Shown in pieces: positions 1-9,297 of a DNA stretch of 64,000 bases. The position numbers were made by a program, and so were the translations under genes. Position 1 is the stretch's first letter. Each line of letters opens with the position of its first letter. The stretch spans positions 46,486 through 110,485 of the forward strand of contig MKGP02000066.1 in the NCBI GenBank assembly GCA_001913845.2, read 5' to 3'. The DNA is from Limnothrix sp. CACIAM 69d (GTDB lineage: Bacteria; Cyanobacteriota; Cyanobacteriia; CACIAM-69d). The notes below the pieces were generated by a model. It was not told where the DNA came from. It searched no databases and saw only the letters and a list, made by a program, of their open reading frames with translations.

Positions 1-198
1 CCCATTCATGCGCGGCATGTGCAAATCCGTGCAAATCACATCGGGAGCGGTGGCTTTCAGGAGTTCCAACCCCTCCAGTCCCGTGCGGGCCGTGCCCACC
101 ACTTGCAGCGCACCAGTGCTCTCGATCGCCCGCCGCAGGAGTCGGATGGCAATTTCGGAATCTTCAACCAACAGCACTCGGATGGGGGGTGGAGCCAC
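1..198 (-). CDS. Response regulator receiver domain, CheB-like (5' part only)
   Basis: This is the first 66 codons of a minus-strand gene that continues beyond the left edge. It begins with a receiver fold: VLLVEDSE near residue 8 supplies the acidic pocket, and ICTDLHMPRMNG around residues 54-65 carries the phosphorylatable Asp and the following loop. The wording of that loop (PDVICTDLHMPRMNG) is typical of CheB methylesterases, so a methylesterase domain probably follows outside the window; that part is inference. The start chosen is GTG at 196-198, preceded by a GCAGGGA stretch; TTG codons further upstream are possible. No neighbouring gene inside the window is transcribed with it. The taxis genes at 19-33 kb are too far away to count as neighbours. 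Confidence 0.75.
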   Translation of the reverse strand, partial: MAPPPIRVLLVEDSEIAIRLLRRAIESTGALQVVGTARTGLEGLELLKATAPDVICTDLHMPRMNG

Positions 199-257
199 TG
201 GTATTCCCTGCTTGAAATTTTGGTGCTGCAAATCGGGAGGCAATTAATCTTTGTCTT

Positions 258-529
258 AGAGGATGTCTGAAAAGCCAAAATTGCTACTCTGTACGCCCCA
301 GTGATCGACTTAGACAAGGGGCTTAGGGCCTGTCGTCAAATCGCCTGAAACCTTGATTCCGCCGTTGGCAGATCGTGGGGGACAAGGGGCTTAAGCCCCT
401 TGTTACAACGACTGGGACATGGAAAATCAGTCGTTTCCGCCCGATCCTAGGAAATGACGACAGGCCCTAAGCTCCTTCCACGACTATTGATGCTTGCCCG
501 TGCCAAAGAATACTTTTGAAACATCCTCT
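258..529. repeat. Family B palindromic element (MITE-like), interrupted by a family A element
   Basis: The left end AGAGGATGTCTGAAAA and the right end TTTTGAAACATCCTCT are imperfect inverted repeats. The outer parts match, in reverse complement, the uninterrupted copy at 59853-59985: the same AAGCCAAAATTGCTACTCTG stretch, then GTGATCGAC, then the core GGGGCTTAAGCCCC. In this copy the core is split at CTTA/TAAG by a second element at 326-467. The outer flanks on both sides read TTA. The element has no coding capacity. Confidence 0.85.
326..467. repeat. Family A palindromic element (MITE-like), 142 bp
   Basis: The ends GGGCCTGTCGTCA and TGACGACAGGCCC are perfect inverted repeats. A TA dinucleotide flanks each side (324-325 and 468-469). 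TA target duplication is the hallmark of IS630/mariner-type transposition. The interior carries the palindromic core GGGGCTTAAGCCCC followed by TTGTTACAACGACTGGGACA. Removing the element and one TA restores the core of the surrounding family B copy, so this is a real insertion. No transposase is encoded. Confidence 0.88.
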
Positions 530-695
530 TATTCTTTGTCCTATGCCTATTGTCGCAAATTTCTTGGGATTTGAAGCTAAAATCAGCAAGGATTTAATCA
601 ATTAGCCGATTCGTTGGCCGACCATTTGTCGATTGTTTTTTGAGATTTTGATCCTGCTTGAGCCATTGCTTTTTGGAAGACAATGATTCTGCTGC

Positions 696-1679
696 CTAGT
701 TTTTTTGGAACAGCAAACAGAGTTCAATCGCCTTAGATTGCAGCGTTTCGATCGGGTCGCTGCCCCGCTTCAAGAGGGTTTCTTGCTCCAAGAGAAGCTG
801 GAGGCTTTTTTGAAGTGCTTTGAGTCCCATGGGTTGCACTTCTTTCTTAATGAAAAATAGTCGCTTGGGGTTCCCCAAATCCGCCGCCTTGGCAATCACC
901 AAATCATCCCGCTCGCCCCGATCGAGCATCAGCTTCACCCACAGCCACAGCCGAAACTGGGTGACCAAAGAAGCATGAATCCGTAAGGGATTTTCATTCC
1001 GGGCAATCAAATCCGCAATCAGCTTCAAAGCTTGGGAAATTTGCCCCAGGGAAATGGCCTTCGCCAGCTCCAAGCTGCTTTGGGTGGAAACGGAAACTAG
1101 GCGATTGATGTCTTCCGTACCGATCGGGCGATCGCCCACAAATAATTGCAGCTTTTCCAGCTCGCTATGGAGTTGGCGCGTATTGTTGCCCACCGCATTC
1201 ACCAACAACTCCGCCGCTTCGGGTTTAATTTTCACTTTCATCGCTTGGGCGGCCCGTTTCACCTGTTGCAACAGCTCCTCGGTTTTCCAGGGAGGAATCG
1301 GGGAAAATTCCTGAATTTCGGTGTTTTTGGCCTTCTGGAGCAATTTGGTGGACTTGAGGCGGCCATCGGGCTTTGGGCGGGAGGTGAGCAGCAAAATGGC
1401 ATTGTCGGGAATTTGGGGCAGGGTGCGTTCCAACTCCCGCAACCAATCGTCGGGACAGCGTTGGGCCAAGGCCGTTTCCGCCAGCCACACCAGCCGATCG
1501 CCCGCCCCAAAGGGAGGAGTCACCGCCTGGGCCAGGGCCGCCAACAGGCCATCCTCGCGATCGGGCGGGATTTTTTCAAAATTAAAACTTTCCCAGGCGG
1601 CATCCACGCGCGATCGCAACGGGTCGATCGCCCGCTGCATCGCAAAATCATCCTCACCCCAAAACCAATAAACCGGCAT
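696..1679 (-). CDS. holA: DNA polymerase III delta subunit
   Basis: This gene encodes the clamp-loader delta subunit, which opens the beta sliding clamp together with the gamma/tau and delta-prime subunits. The protein is 327 residues from the ATG at 1677-1679. It begins MPVYWFWGEDDF, the usual start of cyanobacterial HolA. An in-frame start 12 codons upstream exists but adds residues that the family lacks. The N-terminal AAA+-like fold lacks a working Walker A, as expected for delta. The C-terminal part (IETLQSKAIELCLLFQ) is the helical collar region. It is followed upstream by pyrB on the same strand with about 65 bp between them. Confidence 0.88.
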   Translation of the reverse strand: MPVYWFWGEDDFAMQRAIDPLRSRVDAAWESFNFEKIPPDREDGLLAALAQAVTPPFGAGDRLVWLAETALAQRCPDDWLRELERTLPQIPDNAILLLTSRPKPDGRLKSTKLLQKAKNTEIQEFSPIPPWKTEELLQQVKRAAQAMKVKIKPEAAELLVNAVGNNTRQLHSELEKLQLFVGDRPIGTEDINRLVSVSTQSSLELAKAISLGQISQALKLIADLIARNENPLRIHASLVTQFRLWLWVKLMLDRGERDDLVIAKAADLGNPKRLFFIKKEVQPMGLKALQKSLQLLLEQETLLKRGSDPIETLQSKAIELCLLFQKN

Positions 1680-1745
1680 TTTGTTAAATGGTGGCGCAGT
1701 TAAACGGTGGCGCACTTGCCCCCGGATGTGTGACTGGAGAATGGG

Positions 1746-2741
1746 TTAGCCCTTGCCGCCCCCAATCAGGTAAAGCAGCGCCATGCGCACCGCAATGCCG
1801 CTGGTCACCTGATCCGGAACCAAGCTCAGGGCCGGGTCATCCATCACATCGGAAGCCAACTCCACGCCACGATTCGTGGGGCCCGGGTGCAACACCCGCA
1901 CTTGGGGCTGACAGAGCCGCAGTCGATCGCGCGTGATGCCATAGCGTTGATGATATTCCCGCAAGCTGGGCAGCAGATGTTGGCTCATCCGTTCCTGTTG
2001 CAACCGCAGAGTCATTACAAAATCCGCATCGGCCAAGGCCGGCTCCAGTTGCCAATGGATTTGGAGGGGAGATCGATCGGCCGTTGGCGGCAAAAATTGG
2101 GCAAATTCCCGAGGCAGCAGGGTTGGCGGCCCGGCCAAATGGACTTCCGCCCCCGCAGCCGTCAGACTCCACAGGTTCGATCGGGCCACCCGTGAGTGCA
2201 AAATATCGCCCACGATCGCTACCTTTTTACCCCGCAAGTCCCCGATCGACGGTTTTTGGGGATTCAACACCTGGCAGATGGAGAACAGATCCAACAATCC
2301 CTGGGAAGGGTGTTCGTGTTGACCATCCCCCGCATTCAGCACACTCACCCCGGACTGCAACCGATCCATCTCCGCCGCGATCGACTGGGGCACGCCGGCC
2401 TGCTTGTGCCGAATCACCATAATGTCCGTCCCCATGGCCAAATAGGTTTTGGCTGTGTCTAGGATCGTTTCCCCCTTAGTCAAGGAAGACGACCCGGGCG
2501 CAAAGTTGAGAATATCCGCTGACAGGCGCTTGGCCGCCAGCTCAAAACTGCTGCGGGTGCGGGTCGAGGGTTCAAAAAACAGGTTGGTGACCACTTGCCC
2601 CTGAAGGGTGGGCACTTTTTTAGTGCGACGGGACAACACCTCGCGAAAACTAGCGGCGGTGGTCAACACGGTGTCGTAGTCTTCGCGCGAGAACTCCGCC
2701 AACGATAAGACGTGGCGGTGGGTCCAGCTTGCAGTGGTCAT
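1746..2741 (-). CDS. pyrB: Aspartate carbamoyltransferase catalytic subunit
   Basis: It catalyses carbamoyl phosphate + L-aspartate to N-carbamoyl-L-aspartate, the committed step of pyrimidine synthesis, in the cytoplasm. Family signatures are clear: [13 protein letters not shown] (carbamoyl-phosphate loop), the HPSQGLLDL motif, [13 protein letters not shown], and the C-terminal [12 protein letters not shown] aspartate-site loop. The length of about 331 residues fits the catalytic chain. No pyrI is nearby, as in other cyanobacteria. I chose the ATG at 2739-2741 ([12 protein letters not shown]) because it begins where relatives begin. A start 14 codons upstream (2783) is also open. Confidence 0.95.
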   Translation of the reverse strand: MTTASWTHRHVLSLAEFSREDYDTVLTTAASFREVLSRRTKKVPTLQGQVVTNLFFEPSTRTRSSFELAAKRLSADILNFAPGSSSLTKGETILDTAKTYLAMGTDIMVIRHKQAGVPQSIAAEMDRLQSGVSVLNAGDGQHEHPSQGLLDLFSICQVLNPQKPSIGDLRGKKVAIVGDILHSRVARSNLWSLTAAGAEVHLAGPPTLLPREFAQFLPPTADRSPLQIHWQLEPALADADFVMTLRLQQERMSQHLLPSLREYHQRYGITRDRLRLCQPQVRVLHPGPTNRGVELASDVMDDPALSLVPDQVTSGIAVRMALLYLIGGGKG

Positions 2742-3173
2742 GGGGCGAGGGGAAATGCGGGCCAGCAATCCATTGAAGCGCAAATGCAGCGCAAACGGGT
2801 GCGCTGGTGGAGGGGATTTGCCCAGGCGATCGAATCAGGGGCCGAATCCATGGTTTACAAGGCGGTTCATACGGATTGGGCGATCGCGCCTTTGAAGAAC
2901 CGATTAAGCACCGGCCAATCAACGACCCAGCACCCAATCAAACAGCGACTCAGCACCCAATCAGTACCCAATCAGCACTAGATTTTAAACACCCCATTCA
3001 GCCCCCGACCCAGCCGACCCAACCAATCAGGGATCTGGCCCCCATTCAGACTCCATTTAGACCCAATTCAGAAAGCTTTCCAGTTCGGGGACGCTGGCTG
3101 ACCCAAACCGACAAGATTGAGTCACCTTCTTTTCAGCCCCCCTTCAGCACCACTCCTCGTTGGAATCTTCGCC
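2742..3173. other. Intergenic region between divergent pyrB and a lipoprotein gene
   Basis: About 430 bp separate two divergently transcribed genes, so both promoters should lie here. Around 2900-3040 there is a loose string of short CACCCAATCA/GACCCAACCAATCA-type direct repeats. No reading frame here looks coding. Confidence 0.5.
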
Positions 3174-3710
3174 ATGATGCTCGATCGCCCCAGGTTTTCT
3201 CAGGCTTCGCGACCCGCAACCCCTCGCCACGCTCCTTTAGCCTTGGCGCTGCTGGCCCTGGCCATGGTTCCGGGGTTGGCGGGCTGTAATTTGACCGGTG
3301 ACCCTTCCGCCCAGGCGGCGGCAATTGATTCGGATCCGCTGCCCGATACGGTTTCGGTGGATCTCTATAAACCGGACGGTGCTTGCAAAGGCTTGGTGGC
3401 CCAGTCGGTGAAAGTCCCACGCGATCGGCCCTTGGAAGCGGCCGTGGGGCGGCTGTTGATTGAAGCAACCGGTGATAAGCCCGATCCGGCCTTTGACCTG
3501 CGCCACTATCGCATCAGCTTGGACACGGCCAAGCGATCGGTCACCATTGACCTGCGCCTGAATCCCGATGGCCGCCGCAAGTTCCAATCCCTGTCCAGTT
3601 GCGAACAGCTAACCCTGTTTGGCAGCTTGCAGGCGACCCTCACGCGCAATCGACTTTGGCCGGTTGATCGAGTCTATTTCACTGACGGCGATCGCCCCTT
3701 GAGCCTGTAA
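3174..3710 (+). CDS. GerMN-domain lipoprotein
   Basis: This is a predicted secreted lipoprotein of 178 residues. The N-terminus is a charged segment, a hydrophobic run (LALALLALAMVPG) and the lipobox LAGC, which gives a lipid-modified Cys at about residue 38. The mature part (SVDLYKPDGACKGLVAQSV, then a block with FDLRHYRISLD and SVTIDLRL) resembles the GerMN domain, which in other bacteria occurs in spore-germination and cell-envelope proteins of uncertain biochemical role. The start is one of two adjacent ATGs at 3174 and 3177; a longer frame from 3117 would bury the signal peptide. The gene stands alone, divergent from pyrB. Confidence 0.7.
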   Translation: MMLDRPRFSQASRPATPRHAPLALALLALAMVPGLAGCNLTGDPSAQAAAIDSDPLPDTVSVDLYKPDGACKGLVAQSVKVPRDRPLEAAVGRLLIEATGDKPDPAFDLRHYRISLDTAKRSVTIDLRLNPDGRRKFQSLSSCEQLTLFGSLQATLTRNRLWPVDRVYFTDGDRPLSL

Positions 3711-3764
3711 GGAAGTGATCAGGCGAGATCGACCCATGGGCGATTATTTGGGCAATCCTTCAGC

Positions 3765-4694
3765 TCAATCCGCCTCCCCCGCATGGTAGGAACTGCGCAC
3801 CAGGGGCCCCGATCGCACCTGGGTAAATCCCAGCTCGCGGGCCAGCGCTCCCAGGCGGTCAAATTCGGCCGGTGTCCAATATTTTTGGACGGGTAGATGG
3901 TCTAGGGACGGGCGTAGGTATTGGCCCAAGGTCAGCCGATCGCAATTCACCGATCGCAAGTCTTGTAGGGCTTGCAAAATTTCCGCCTCCGTTTCCCCAT
4001 GGCCCAACATCAGCCCGGACTTGGTGGGAATGGTGGGATCCAGTTCTTTCACCCAGCGCAACACATCCAGCGATCGATGATATTTGGCCCCACGCCGCAC
4101 GGGCCCTTGCAACCGCTCCACCGTTTCCAGGTTGTGGTTATAGCAAGCGGGCCGCAGGGCCGCGACCGCTTCCACCCGCGATCGCTGCTTAGCCTGGGGG
4201 TTGGGCTGGCCGCCCCAAAAATCCGGGGTCAACACTTCAATGTCCGTGCCAGGGCATTGCGATCGAATGGCAGCGATCGTCTGTGCAAACACATTCACCC
4301 CTCCATCGGGCAAATCATCCCGCGCCACCGAAGTCAACACCACATAGCGCAACCCCAACAGCGCCACCGACTCCGCCACCTTGCGGGGTTCTTCCGGGTC
4401 GATCGGCATTGGCGCATGGCCCTTGTCCACCTGGCAAAAACCGCACGATCGGGTACAAACGGGCCCCATCAACAGAAACGTGGCGGTTCGATTGGCATAG
4501 CACTCGCCGCGATTGGGGCAGCGGCCCTCCTCGCAAATGGTGTGAATTTGCCGCTGCTTGATAATGCGCTGCACTTCGGCTAACTCACTGGCCCGGCCCA
4601 ATCGGGGCTTCAGCCAGGTGGGCAACCCGTCGGGCACAGCGGAACTGGGGGCACTAGCGGCACTGGAAGAAGAGGACGGCGACACAGGCGGCAA
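3765..4694 (-). CDS. lipA: Lipoyl synthase (radical SAM)
   Basis: It inserts two sulfurs into protein-bound octanoyl groups to make lipoyl cofactors. Both iron-sulfur cluster motifs are present: the auxiliary-cluster set [12 protein letters not shown] and the radical-SAM set CTRSCGFC. The C-terminal RSSYHAGE supplies the Ser ligand typical of LipA. The sequence ([28 protein letters not shown]) belongs to the less canonical of the two LipA types often found together in cyanobacteria, so another copy may lie elsewhere. The start is uncertain: the frame opens at TTG 4694 with a Ser/Ala-rich stretch. GTG codons at 4685 and 4637 are alternatives, and 4637 ([13 protein letters not shown]) gives the more family-like N-terminus. 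Confidence 0.92.
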   Translation of the reverse strand: MPPVSPSSSSSAASAPSSAVPDGLPTWLKPRLGRASELAEVQRIIKQRQIHTICEEGRCPNRGECYANRTATFLLMGPVCTRSCGFCQVDKGHAPMPIDPEEPRKVAESVALLGLRYVVLTSVARDDLPDGGVNVFAQTIAAIRSQCPGTDIEVLTPDFWGGQPNPQAKQRSRVEAVAALRPACYNHNLETVERLQGPVRRGAKYHRSLDVLRWVKELDPTIPTKSGLMLGHGETEAEILQALQDLRSVNCDRLTLGQYLRPSLDHLPVQKYWTPAEFDRLGALARELGFTQVRSGPLVRSSYHAGEAD

Positions 4695-5308
4695 ATGGAT
4701 TTTGCAAATGAATTTCCCCTATTGTGGCGTAAGAATTGCGGGGCGGTTGTTTGGCCGCTGTTTGGGGAAATTTTGAGGAGAATTTCGGGGGCGCTTGGGG
4801 GAAAATGGCAAGGCGCAGTTTTGGGACGATTGTTGGCTGATTTTGGGGAGCCGTGCCGGGCGATCGCCCATGCGAGCGGCCTCAAAAAAACCACACCCGC
4901 GATCGGGAAACTGATTGCACCAGTGGCAGGGTTAATCAACGGCTTTTCAAACCTCGGGACGATCGCCATATACTGGAATCGCAGATGCCCAAGGGCCTTG
5001 GCTGTCGATCCAGTGACCTGGAGACATCGCTGAAAATCCCTGGCGGACTCAACCCCAGGATTTGCACCGGCCTTCGGGAGTTTTCGGAAAGATTTTTCCA
5101 GATATTTACCCTGGAGACTACCGGAGAGTCCCGATCGCTCGTATCTTAAGCAGGGGTACCCATTGCCAGCCTGTTTTCGGCCCCGATGGTGGCTGAATGC
5201 AGTCTTGAGCGATCGCTTCCTAACTTTTCATGCAGCGCACCGCCCCCTTGAAGGGCGATCGCCCCTATCACTCCCGAATCGTCTGCACGCAAGCCTAAGG
5301 AGAAAGTC
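4695..5308. other. Intergenic region upstream of the receiver/coiled-coil gene
   Basis: About 610 bp without a convincing gene. HIP1 octamers are present. The last 20 bases carry AAGGAGAAAGTC just before the GTG start at 5309, a strong ribosome binding site. Short frames here have no recognisable features. Confidence 0.55.
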
Positions 5309-5869
5309 GTGGCAACACACAAAATCCTCGTCATCGATGACAGCAAAGTGATTCGGCAGCGCGTCAAAGAAATGTTGCCAGCCGGAAACTTTGAGGTTCT
5401 CGAAGCCAAAGACGGACTCGAAGGGCTACAGCTCATTCAGCAAGAACATCCCAACCTGATCATGTTGGATTTCCTGTTGCCCAAAAAGAGCGGCTGGGAA
5501 GTCTATCAAGAAATTCAAACCCAACCCCACCTGCAAGCGATTCCGTTGCTGGTGATGTCGGGGCGCAAAGAAGAAGTGACCGAAAAAATTTCGGAACCCT
5601 TCGAGCGATTTGCCTTCATCGAAAAGCCCTTTGAAAAGAAAGAGCTAATCGAATCCATCAAAGAAGCGATGCGGATTGCCTCGCGGATTCCGGCCGTGGC
5701 CCCACCGCCAGCCGCTGCACCGGCCACCGCGCCCGTGGCTGCGCCGGGTGCTTCCGCCGCTGAAATCCAGGCCCTGGAGCAAAAAGTGGCGACCTTGCAA
5801 GCGGAAGTGGATCAACTGAAGAAGCAGTTGACCCAGCTTGTGACGTTCATTAAGCAAAAGTTGCGCTAG
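5309..5869 (+). CDS. Receiver domain protein with C-terminal coiled coil
   Basis: A 186-residue single-receiver response regulator without a DNA-binding domain. Residues 1-125 are a receiver: KILVIDDS at the start, the phospho-acceptor Asp in NLIMLDFLLPKKSGW, the conserved Ser in LLVMSGR, and Lys in FIEKPFEKKE. An Ala/Pro linker follows (about 128-150), then a heptad-type coiled coil (about 152-186: LEQKVATLQAEVDQLKKQL). The start is GTG, supported by AAGGAG ten bases upstream. The stop is immediately followed by the ATG of the next gene, so the two are probably translated together. I infer a scaffold-like output through the coiled coil; the partner kinase is unknown. Confidence 0.82.
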   Translation: MATHKILVIDDSKVIRQRVKEMLPAGNFEVLEAKDGLEGLQLIQQEHPNLIMLDFLLPKKSGWEVYQEIQTQPHLQAIPLLVMSGRKEEVTEKISEPFERFAFIEKPFEKKELIESIKEAMRIASRIPAVAPPPAAAPATAPVAAPGASAAEIQALEQKVATLQAEVDQLKKQLTQLVTFIKQKLR

Positions 5870-6517
5870 ATGAAACAGCATCAAAGTTCTGATTTTGAGA
5901 CGAATTTTGGTGCAAGCCGTGGCGACCAACCCAACGATGGACAGCCCGCGCCCGATCGCCCCACAACGTCCATCCCCCAGCACCCATTTTTGGCTTGGCG
6001 GGTTTCCCCTTGGCTGACCAGTGCCCTGGTGGTGAGTGCGGCGCTGGCGGGTGGTCTGGTTTGGGTGGCCTCGCCGCCGGCCTGTGCCTGTGGTTCTCCC
6101 TTGCAGCCCACGGTGGGATCGGTGGTGCGGGCCCAGCAGATGTTTTATCAGGAGTATGGGCGGTTTGCCCGCGACGGCGCAGAACTACAAGCCTGGGCGG
6201 GTACGCTGGTGTCGCCCAATCTCAACCAGCAGTACCGCATCTACACCAGCGGTAACGCCGACATGGCCTGGGTGATGGGTGAGCATCGATCGCCCCCGGA
6301 GCTAACGCCCCTGCGCTGGACACAGGTGCTGGTGAACAAACCCTTTGCCCGTAACTTGCCCTCGGATTATCAAATTCAGCTCAAGGCGGATGCTCAGGGG
6401 CGATCGAACCAAGCTATCCAAGTGAATCATTGCGAGATTCAGCGCCAGTGGGTGGGCAATCCACCGCTACAGCCCTTGACGCTGATGGAAATGCCGCCCC
6501 GTTGCCAAGTCCGCTAG
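5870..6517 (+). CDS. Type IV pilin-like / GspH-like exported protein
   Basis: A 215-residue membrane-anchored protein starting directly after the previous stop (TAG ATG). A charged cytoplasmic N-terminus of about 45 residues precedes one hydrophobic helix (about 48-68: TSALVVSAALAGGLVWV). An extracytoplasmic domain then begins VGSVVRAQQMFYQEYGRFA, the conserved helix seen in cyanobacterial minor-pilin-like proteins. Four Cys residues lie outside the membrane (two near CAC, plus NHC and PRC), so disulfides are possible. It lacks an ordinary prepilin cleavage motif at the membrane edge, which makes the pilin assignment tentative. The tight coupling to a receiver protein suggests a shared surface or motility role. 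Confidence 0.6.
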   Translation: MKQHQSSDFETNFGASRGDQPNDGQPAPDRPTTSIPQHPFLAWRVSPWLTSALVVSAALAGGLVWVASPPACACGSPLQPTVGSVVRAQQMFYQEYGRFARDGAELQAWAGTLVSPNLNQQYRIYTSGNADMAWVMGEHRSPPELTPLRWTQVLVNKPFARNLPSDYQIQLKADAQGRSNQAIQVNHCEIQRQWVGNPPLQPLTLMEMPPRCQVR

Positions 6518-6585
6518 GCAGACGCGCAAGATCAGCCAGGCCCACAAGGGCACAGACCCAACAAGCTGGAGCCTGAGCGATCGAG

Positions 6586-7092
6586 TTAGCGATCGAGTTG
6601 GTTCTTCAGGGAAGCCAGGGCCGACCAGCGAGCATCGATCTCCGGTTGCGGTTCCGCAGTGTCTGCCGGCTCCAAAATTCCTTGGCAGTCTTCGCTACAA
6701 AGCTGCTGGGCCGGCAGTTCAAGGCACAATTGCTGATAGAGCCAATCTTCGGGATAAAAATAACCCGTTGGCGACAAGGATTCTTGCAAATCCTCAGTGC
6801 TGATTTCCCGTTCCAGGGGTAAATCTTTGGACTCCGCCGCCTCATCCAACCAAATTGGCTCTTGGGTATCGACCACCAGCCGCTGATTGTATTGACAAAG
6901 GCAGCGATCGCAAGTGAGAGTCACAATTCCTTCCGCCTGGGCTGACACCTCCAGGAAATTGCCCCGGTGAACCACGCGCAACTTGCCGCGCACGGGGGTG
7001 AGGGTTTCCAAGCCTGGCAGAAAATCCTTGAATTCCCAACCGATCGTCCGATTGGTGGCCTTCAGGATGTGGGGAATATAGACCGAATCCAC
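6586..7092 (-). CDS. YceD/DUF177 family protein
   Basis: A member of the DUF177 family, which is linked to 23S rRNA or ribosome maturation in other bacteria and plastids. The core ETLTPVRGKLRVVHRGNFLEV followed by TLTCDRCLCQYNQRL (CxxC-type Cys cluster) is diagnostic. A second Cys pair (QLCSEDC) lies near the C-terminus. Starting at GTG 7090-7092 gives DSVYIPHILKA at the N-terminus, like relatives, and 168 residues. A longer frame from 7200 adds 36 atypical residues but would close the gap to jag. It lies at the 3' end of the rpmH-rnpA-yidC-jag block on the same strand, a conserved cyanobacterial arrangement. Confidence 0.8.
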   Translation of the reverse strand: MDSVYIPHILKATNRTIGWEFKDFLPGLETLTPVRGKLRVVHRGNFLEVSAQAEGIVTLTCDRCLCQYNQRLVVDTQEPIWLDEAAESKDLPLEREISTEDLQESLSPTGYFYPEDWLYQQLCLELPAQQLCSEDCQGILEPADTAEPQPEIDARWSALASLKNQLDR

Positions 7093-7221
7093 GGTAGGAA
7101 CCCCGCAGCGGGGAGGGTAAAGATGGGTGCGATCGGGAATGACAGCAGACCGATAGCCAGTCCCGAATGGCCTGGCTGACCCAAACCGCCGAACCCCCAA
7201 GGCCCAGCGGCAAGGGTCAAG

Positions 7222-7716
7222 CTAGGCTTCGGTTGACTTCAGGACCACCACCAACCGGCGGTGGGGTTCTTGGCCTTCGCTGTGGGTGGCGATGTCTTCG
7301 TAGGCCGCGAGCATGGCGTGGAGCTGTTTGCGCTGGGATGAGGAGAGTGAGTCGATCGCCACCGACTCCCCCGTTTCACGAACCTGCGACACCGCATTGG
7401 CCGCCACCGACTCCAGCTCGGCCCGTTGCTGGGCCCGGTAGCCGTTGAGTTCGATCGTGTAACCGCAATGGTCATCCCGATCGACCCCCACGTTCAGCAG
7501 CATATTCGCCAAATACTGCATCGCATCCAGGGTCACCCCCGCTTCACCCACCACGCTGGTGATTTGCTCCGGAGACCAGGGCGAAGCGTCGATCGTGAGC
7601 CAATAGTTCAGCACATGATCGATCGGGTCGTGCTCGGCCTGCACCTGGGTCGGCAAACCCAAGCGCGCCAGCAGCCCCTCCAGCCAAATTCGTCCCCGAT
7701 CGCCCGGATCACTCAT
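7222..7716 (-). CDS. jag: Jag/KhpB-like RNA-binding protein (KH and R3H domains)
   Basis: A 164-residue protein with a KH-like region at about 10-95 (ending in GYRAQQRAELESVA, where the R3H domain begins) and an R3H domain to about 160 (SSSQRKQLHAMLAAYEDIATHSEG ... RRLVVVL). The classical R3H signature Arg-x3-His sits in REL/HAM-type sequence here and is somewhat divergent. Family members bind RNA and influence envelope and division functions. The ATG at 7714-7716 overlaps the yidC stop by one base (TGATG); GTG at 7719 is also possible. The overlap with yidC is the usual bacterial gene order. Confidence 0.85.
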   Translation of the reverse strand: MSDPGDRGRIWLEGLLARLGLPTQVQAEHDPIDHVLNYWLTIDASPWSPEQITSVVGEAGVTLDAMQYLANMLLNVGVDRDDHCGYTIELNGYRAQQRAELESVAANAVSQVRETGESVAIDSLSSSQRKQLHAMLAAYEDIATHSEGQEPHRRLVVVLKSTEA

Positions 7717-8942
7717 CACGACTTGCCCTTTTGCTTGTTGTTGTTCGTGCTGGGTTTGTTGCCTGGGCCCTTGCTCGGCTGATTCTTCGCCGGGCTGCTG
7801 GCCTTGGTGCTCTTGGGTTCAAACGGCAGCCGGCCCGTAGCGCCATCCACCGCCACCGCCTTCACGTCCACAATGCCCTGAGCTTCCGCCATCTTTTGGA
7901 TATTCTCCGGCAGCGGTTCCCGAGACAAAATGAACGCTTGGGCCGTTTGGAACAGGTTCGCCACCACCATGTACATCAGCACCCCAGCCGGCAGGGGGAA
8001 AAACAGAAACATCCCCGAAAAAATAATTGGCGTTAGCTTATTGGCCGCCGCCTGTTGCGGGTTATCCGTTGCCCCTTGGCTGGAAATCGATTGGCTGACA
8101 TAAAGACTCAAGCCAAACAGCAGCACCATCGCCACAATATCCCAGTGGATCCCCTCATCGTCCACTGCGCCCACATGGCCCAGCGCACTGATGAACAGGA
8201 AGCCCTTGCTCGCCGCCAGGCCGGGAATTGTCCCTTGCAGGGTCACATCCCCCGGTTGCAGCGCCGTGATTTCACCGTTGGGGCCCAACTGCACCCGCTC
8301 GGCCCCCTTCATCACCTGCCACTGGGGCGAGAGATCAATGTCCCCACCGGCCTCTTCGGCCAGGGTGTTCAGGGTTTTGCCTTCGGGCGTTTGGAACTCC
8401 AGCTTGGTGGTGTCGCCCACGGCCAGGCGCGTGCCACCGGGCAGCAAACCCACCACGGGATAGTGGGTGCTGTCGGAAATGTAGATGTTCTTGGGCGGGG
8501 TGGCAAACGCTTCCGGTTGCACCCGCTCAATTTGCTCCTGGGGCAAAATTTGCAGATTCACGGAATAGGGCACATCCGCAAACGGCGAGCCACGCAGGGT
8601 GGTGAACAGGGCAATCAGCACGGGCATTTGCACCAGAATCGGGAAACAGCCGGCCAGGGGGTTCCCAAATTCCTTGTAAACGGCGCTGAGTTCTTCCTGC
8701 TGTTTTGCGGGGTCGTTTTTGTAGCGCTCTTGAATGTCCTTGATCTTTTTCTGCATGATCGGCTGGGTGATCTTCATCCGCCGCATACTGCGGATGGAGC
8801 CAGCGCTGATCGGATAGAGGGCAAAGCGCACCACCAGCGTCAGGGCGATGATGGCGAGGCCATAGCTGGGCACGATTCCATAGAAAAAATCCAGGATCGG
8901 CAGCATGACGTTGTTTGAGAGAAATCCAACTCCGAAATCCAT
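7716..8942 (-). CDS. yidC: Membrane protein insertase YidC/Oxa1
   Basis: It inserts and folds membrane proteins in the cytoplasmic and thylakoid membranes. The 408-residue protein has the short cyanobacterial/plastid (Alb3-like) form without the large E. coli periplasmic domain at the N-terminus. Hydrophobic segments lie near 15-35 ([21 protein letters not shown]), 105-125 ([17 protein letters not shown]), about 255-285, and 305-335. The conserved cytoplasmic loop [19 protein letters not shown] follows the first core helix. A lumenal/periplasmic insert of about 110 residues (roughly 140-245) separates the second and third core segments. The C-terminal tail is basic and low complexity (Lys/Asn/Ser-rich), suitable for ribosome contact. 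Upstream are a PH-like protein, rnpA and rpmH. Confidence 0.95.
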   Translation of the reverse strand: MDFGVGFLSNNVMLPILDFFYGIVPSYGLAIIALTLVVRFALYPISAGSIRSMRRMKITQPIMQKKIKDIQERYKNDPAKQQEELSAVYKEFGNPLAGCFPILVQMPVLIALFTTLRGSPFADVPYSVNLQILPQEQIERVQPEAFATPPKNIYISDSTHYPVVGLLPGGTRLAVGDTTKLEFQTPEGKTLNTLAEEAGGDIDLSPQWQVMKGAERVQLGPNGEITALQPGDVTLQGTIPGLAASKGFLFISALGHVGAVDDEGIHWDIVAMVLLFGLSLYVSQSISSQGATDNPQQAAANKLTPIIFSGMFLFFPLPAGVLMYMVVANLFQTAQAFILSREPLPENIQKMAEAQGIVDVKAVAVDGATGRLPFEPKSTKASSPAKNQPSKGPGNKPSTNNNKQKGKS

Positions 8943-9297
8943 GCGCGTTGCGTCGGTTGTGCGATCGAGTTGTTAAAAGTTATCAAAAAACCGTCAACGG
9001 GCGGTCAACGATTCGTTAAACGGAGGCAAAACGGCGCGGTTGGTCCAGGGTGACTCGATCGAGCCGAACGCTCACCCCATGAACCAGAGCCGCCCTAGCC
9101 CAAAGATGTGACTTCAGCTTATGCAAAGTGGGGGCCCTTGGGGGGTGGTTATAAAGTGGGGACTACCGCCCTGGCCGCGGGCCGCCAAGGCCGCCCCAAT
9201 CGTCACAGCCTAATCAACACGGAACCCTCCGCCGGAAGCCACAAGGCCGTGCAAGCAGGAGGGTTGACCATGAGCAGCGAGGAGGCGATCGGGCGGT
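8943..9297. other. Intergenic region between yidC and the PH-like gene
   Basis: About 355 bp, unusually long for this otherwise compact conserved cluster. It is G-rich around 9121-9170. I see no gene, no clear terminator and no RNA I can name. A separate yidC promoter could be here. Confidence 0.45.

Larger units (their letters stand above)
199..695. other. Gene-free interval holding a nested repeat
   Basis: No credible reading frame is present. The interval contains a composite palindromic element at 258-529. The remaining bases, 530-695, are AT-richer and show nothing I can name. Confidence 0.6.

Noticed and set aside
4853..5149. 98-codon plus-strand frame in the lipA upstream region
   Set aside because: No recognisable motif and no supporting start context; treated as non-coding.
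9121..9240. G-rich segment upstream of yidC considered as a structured RNA
   Set aside because: No stable paired architecture or known RNA motif could be identified by eye.
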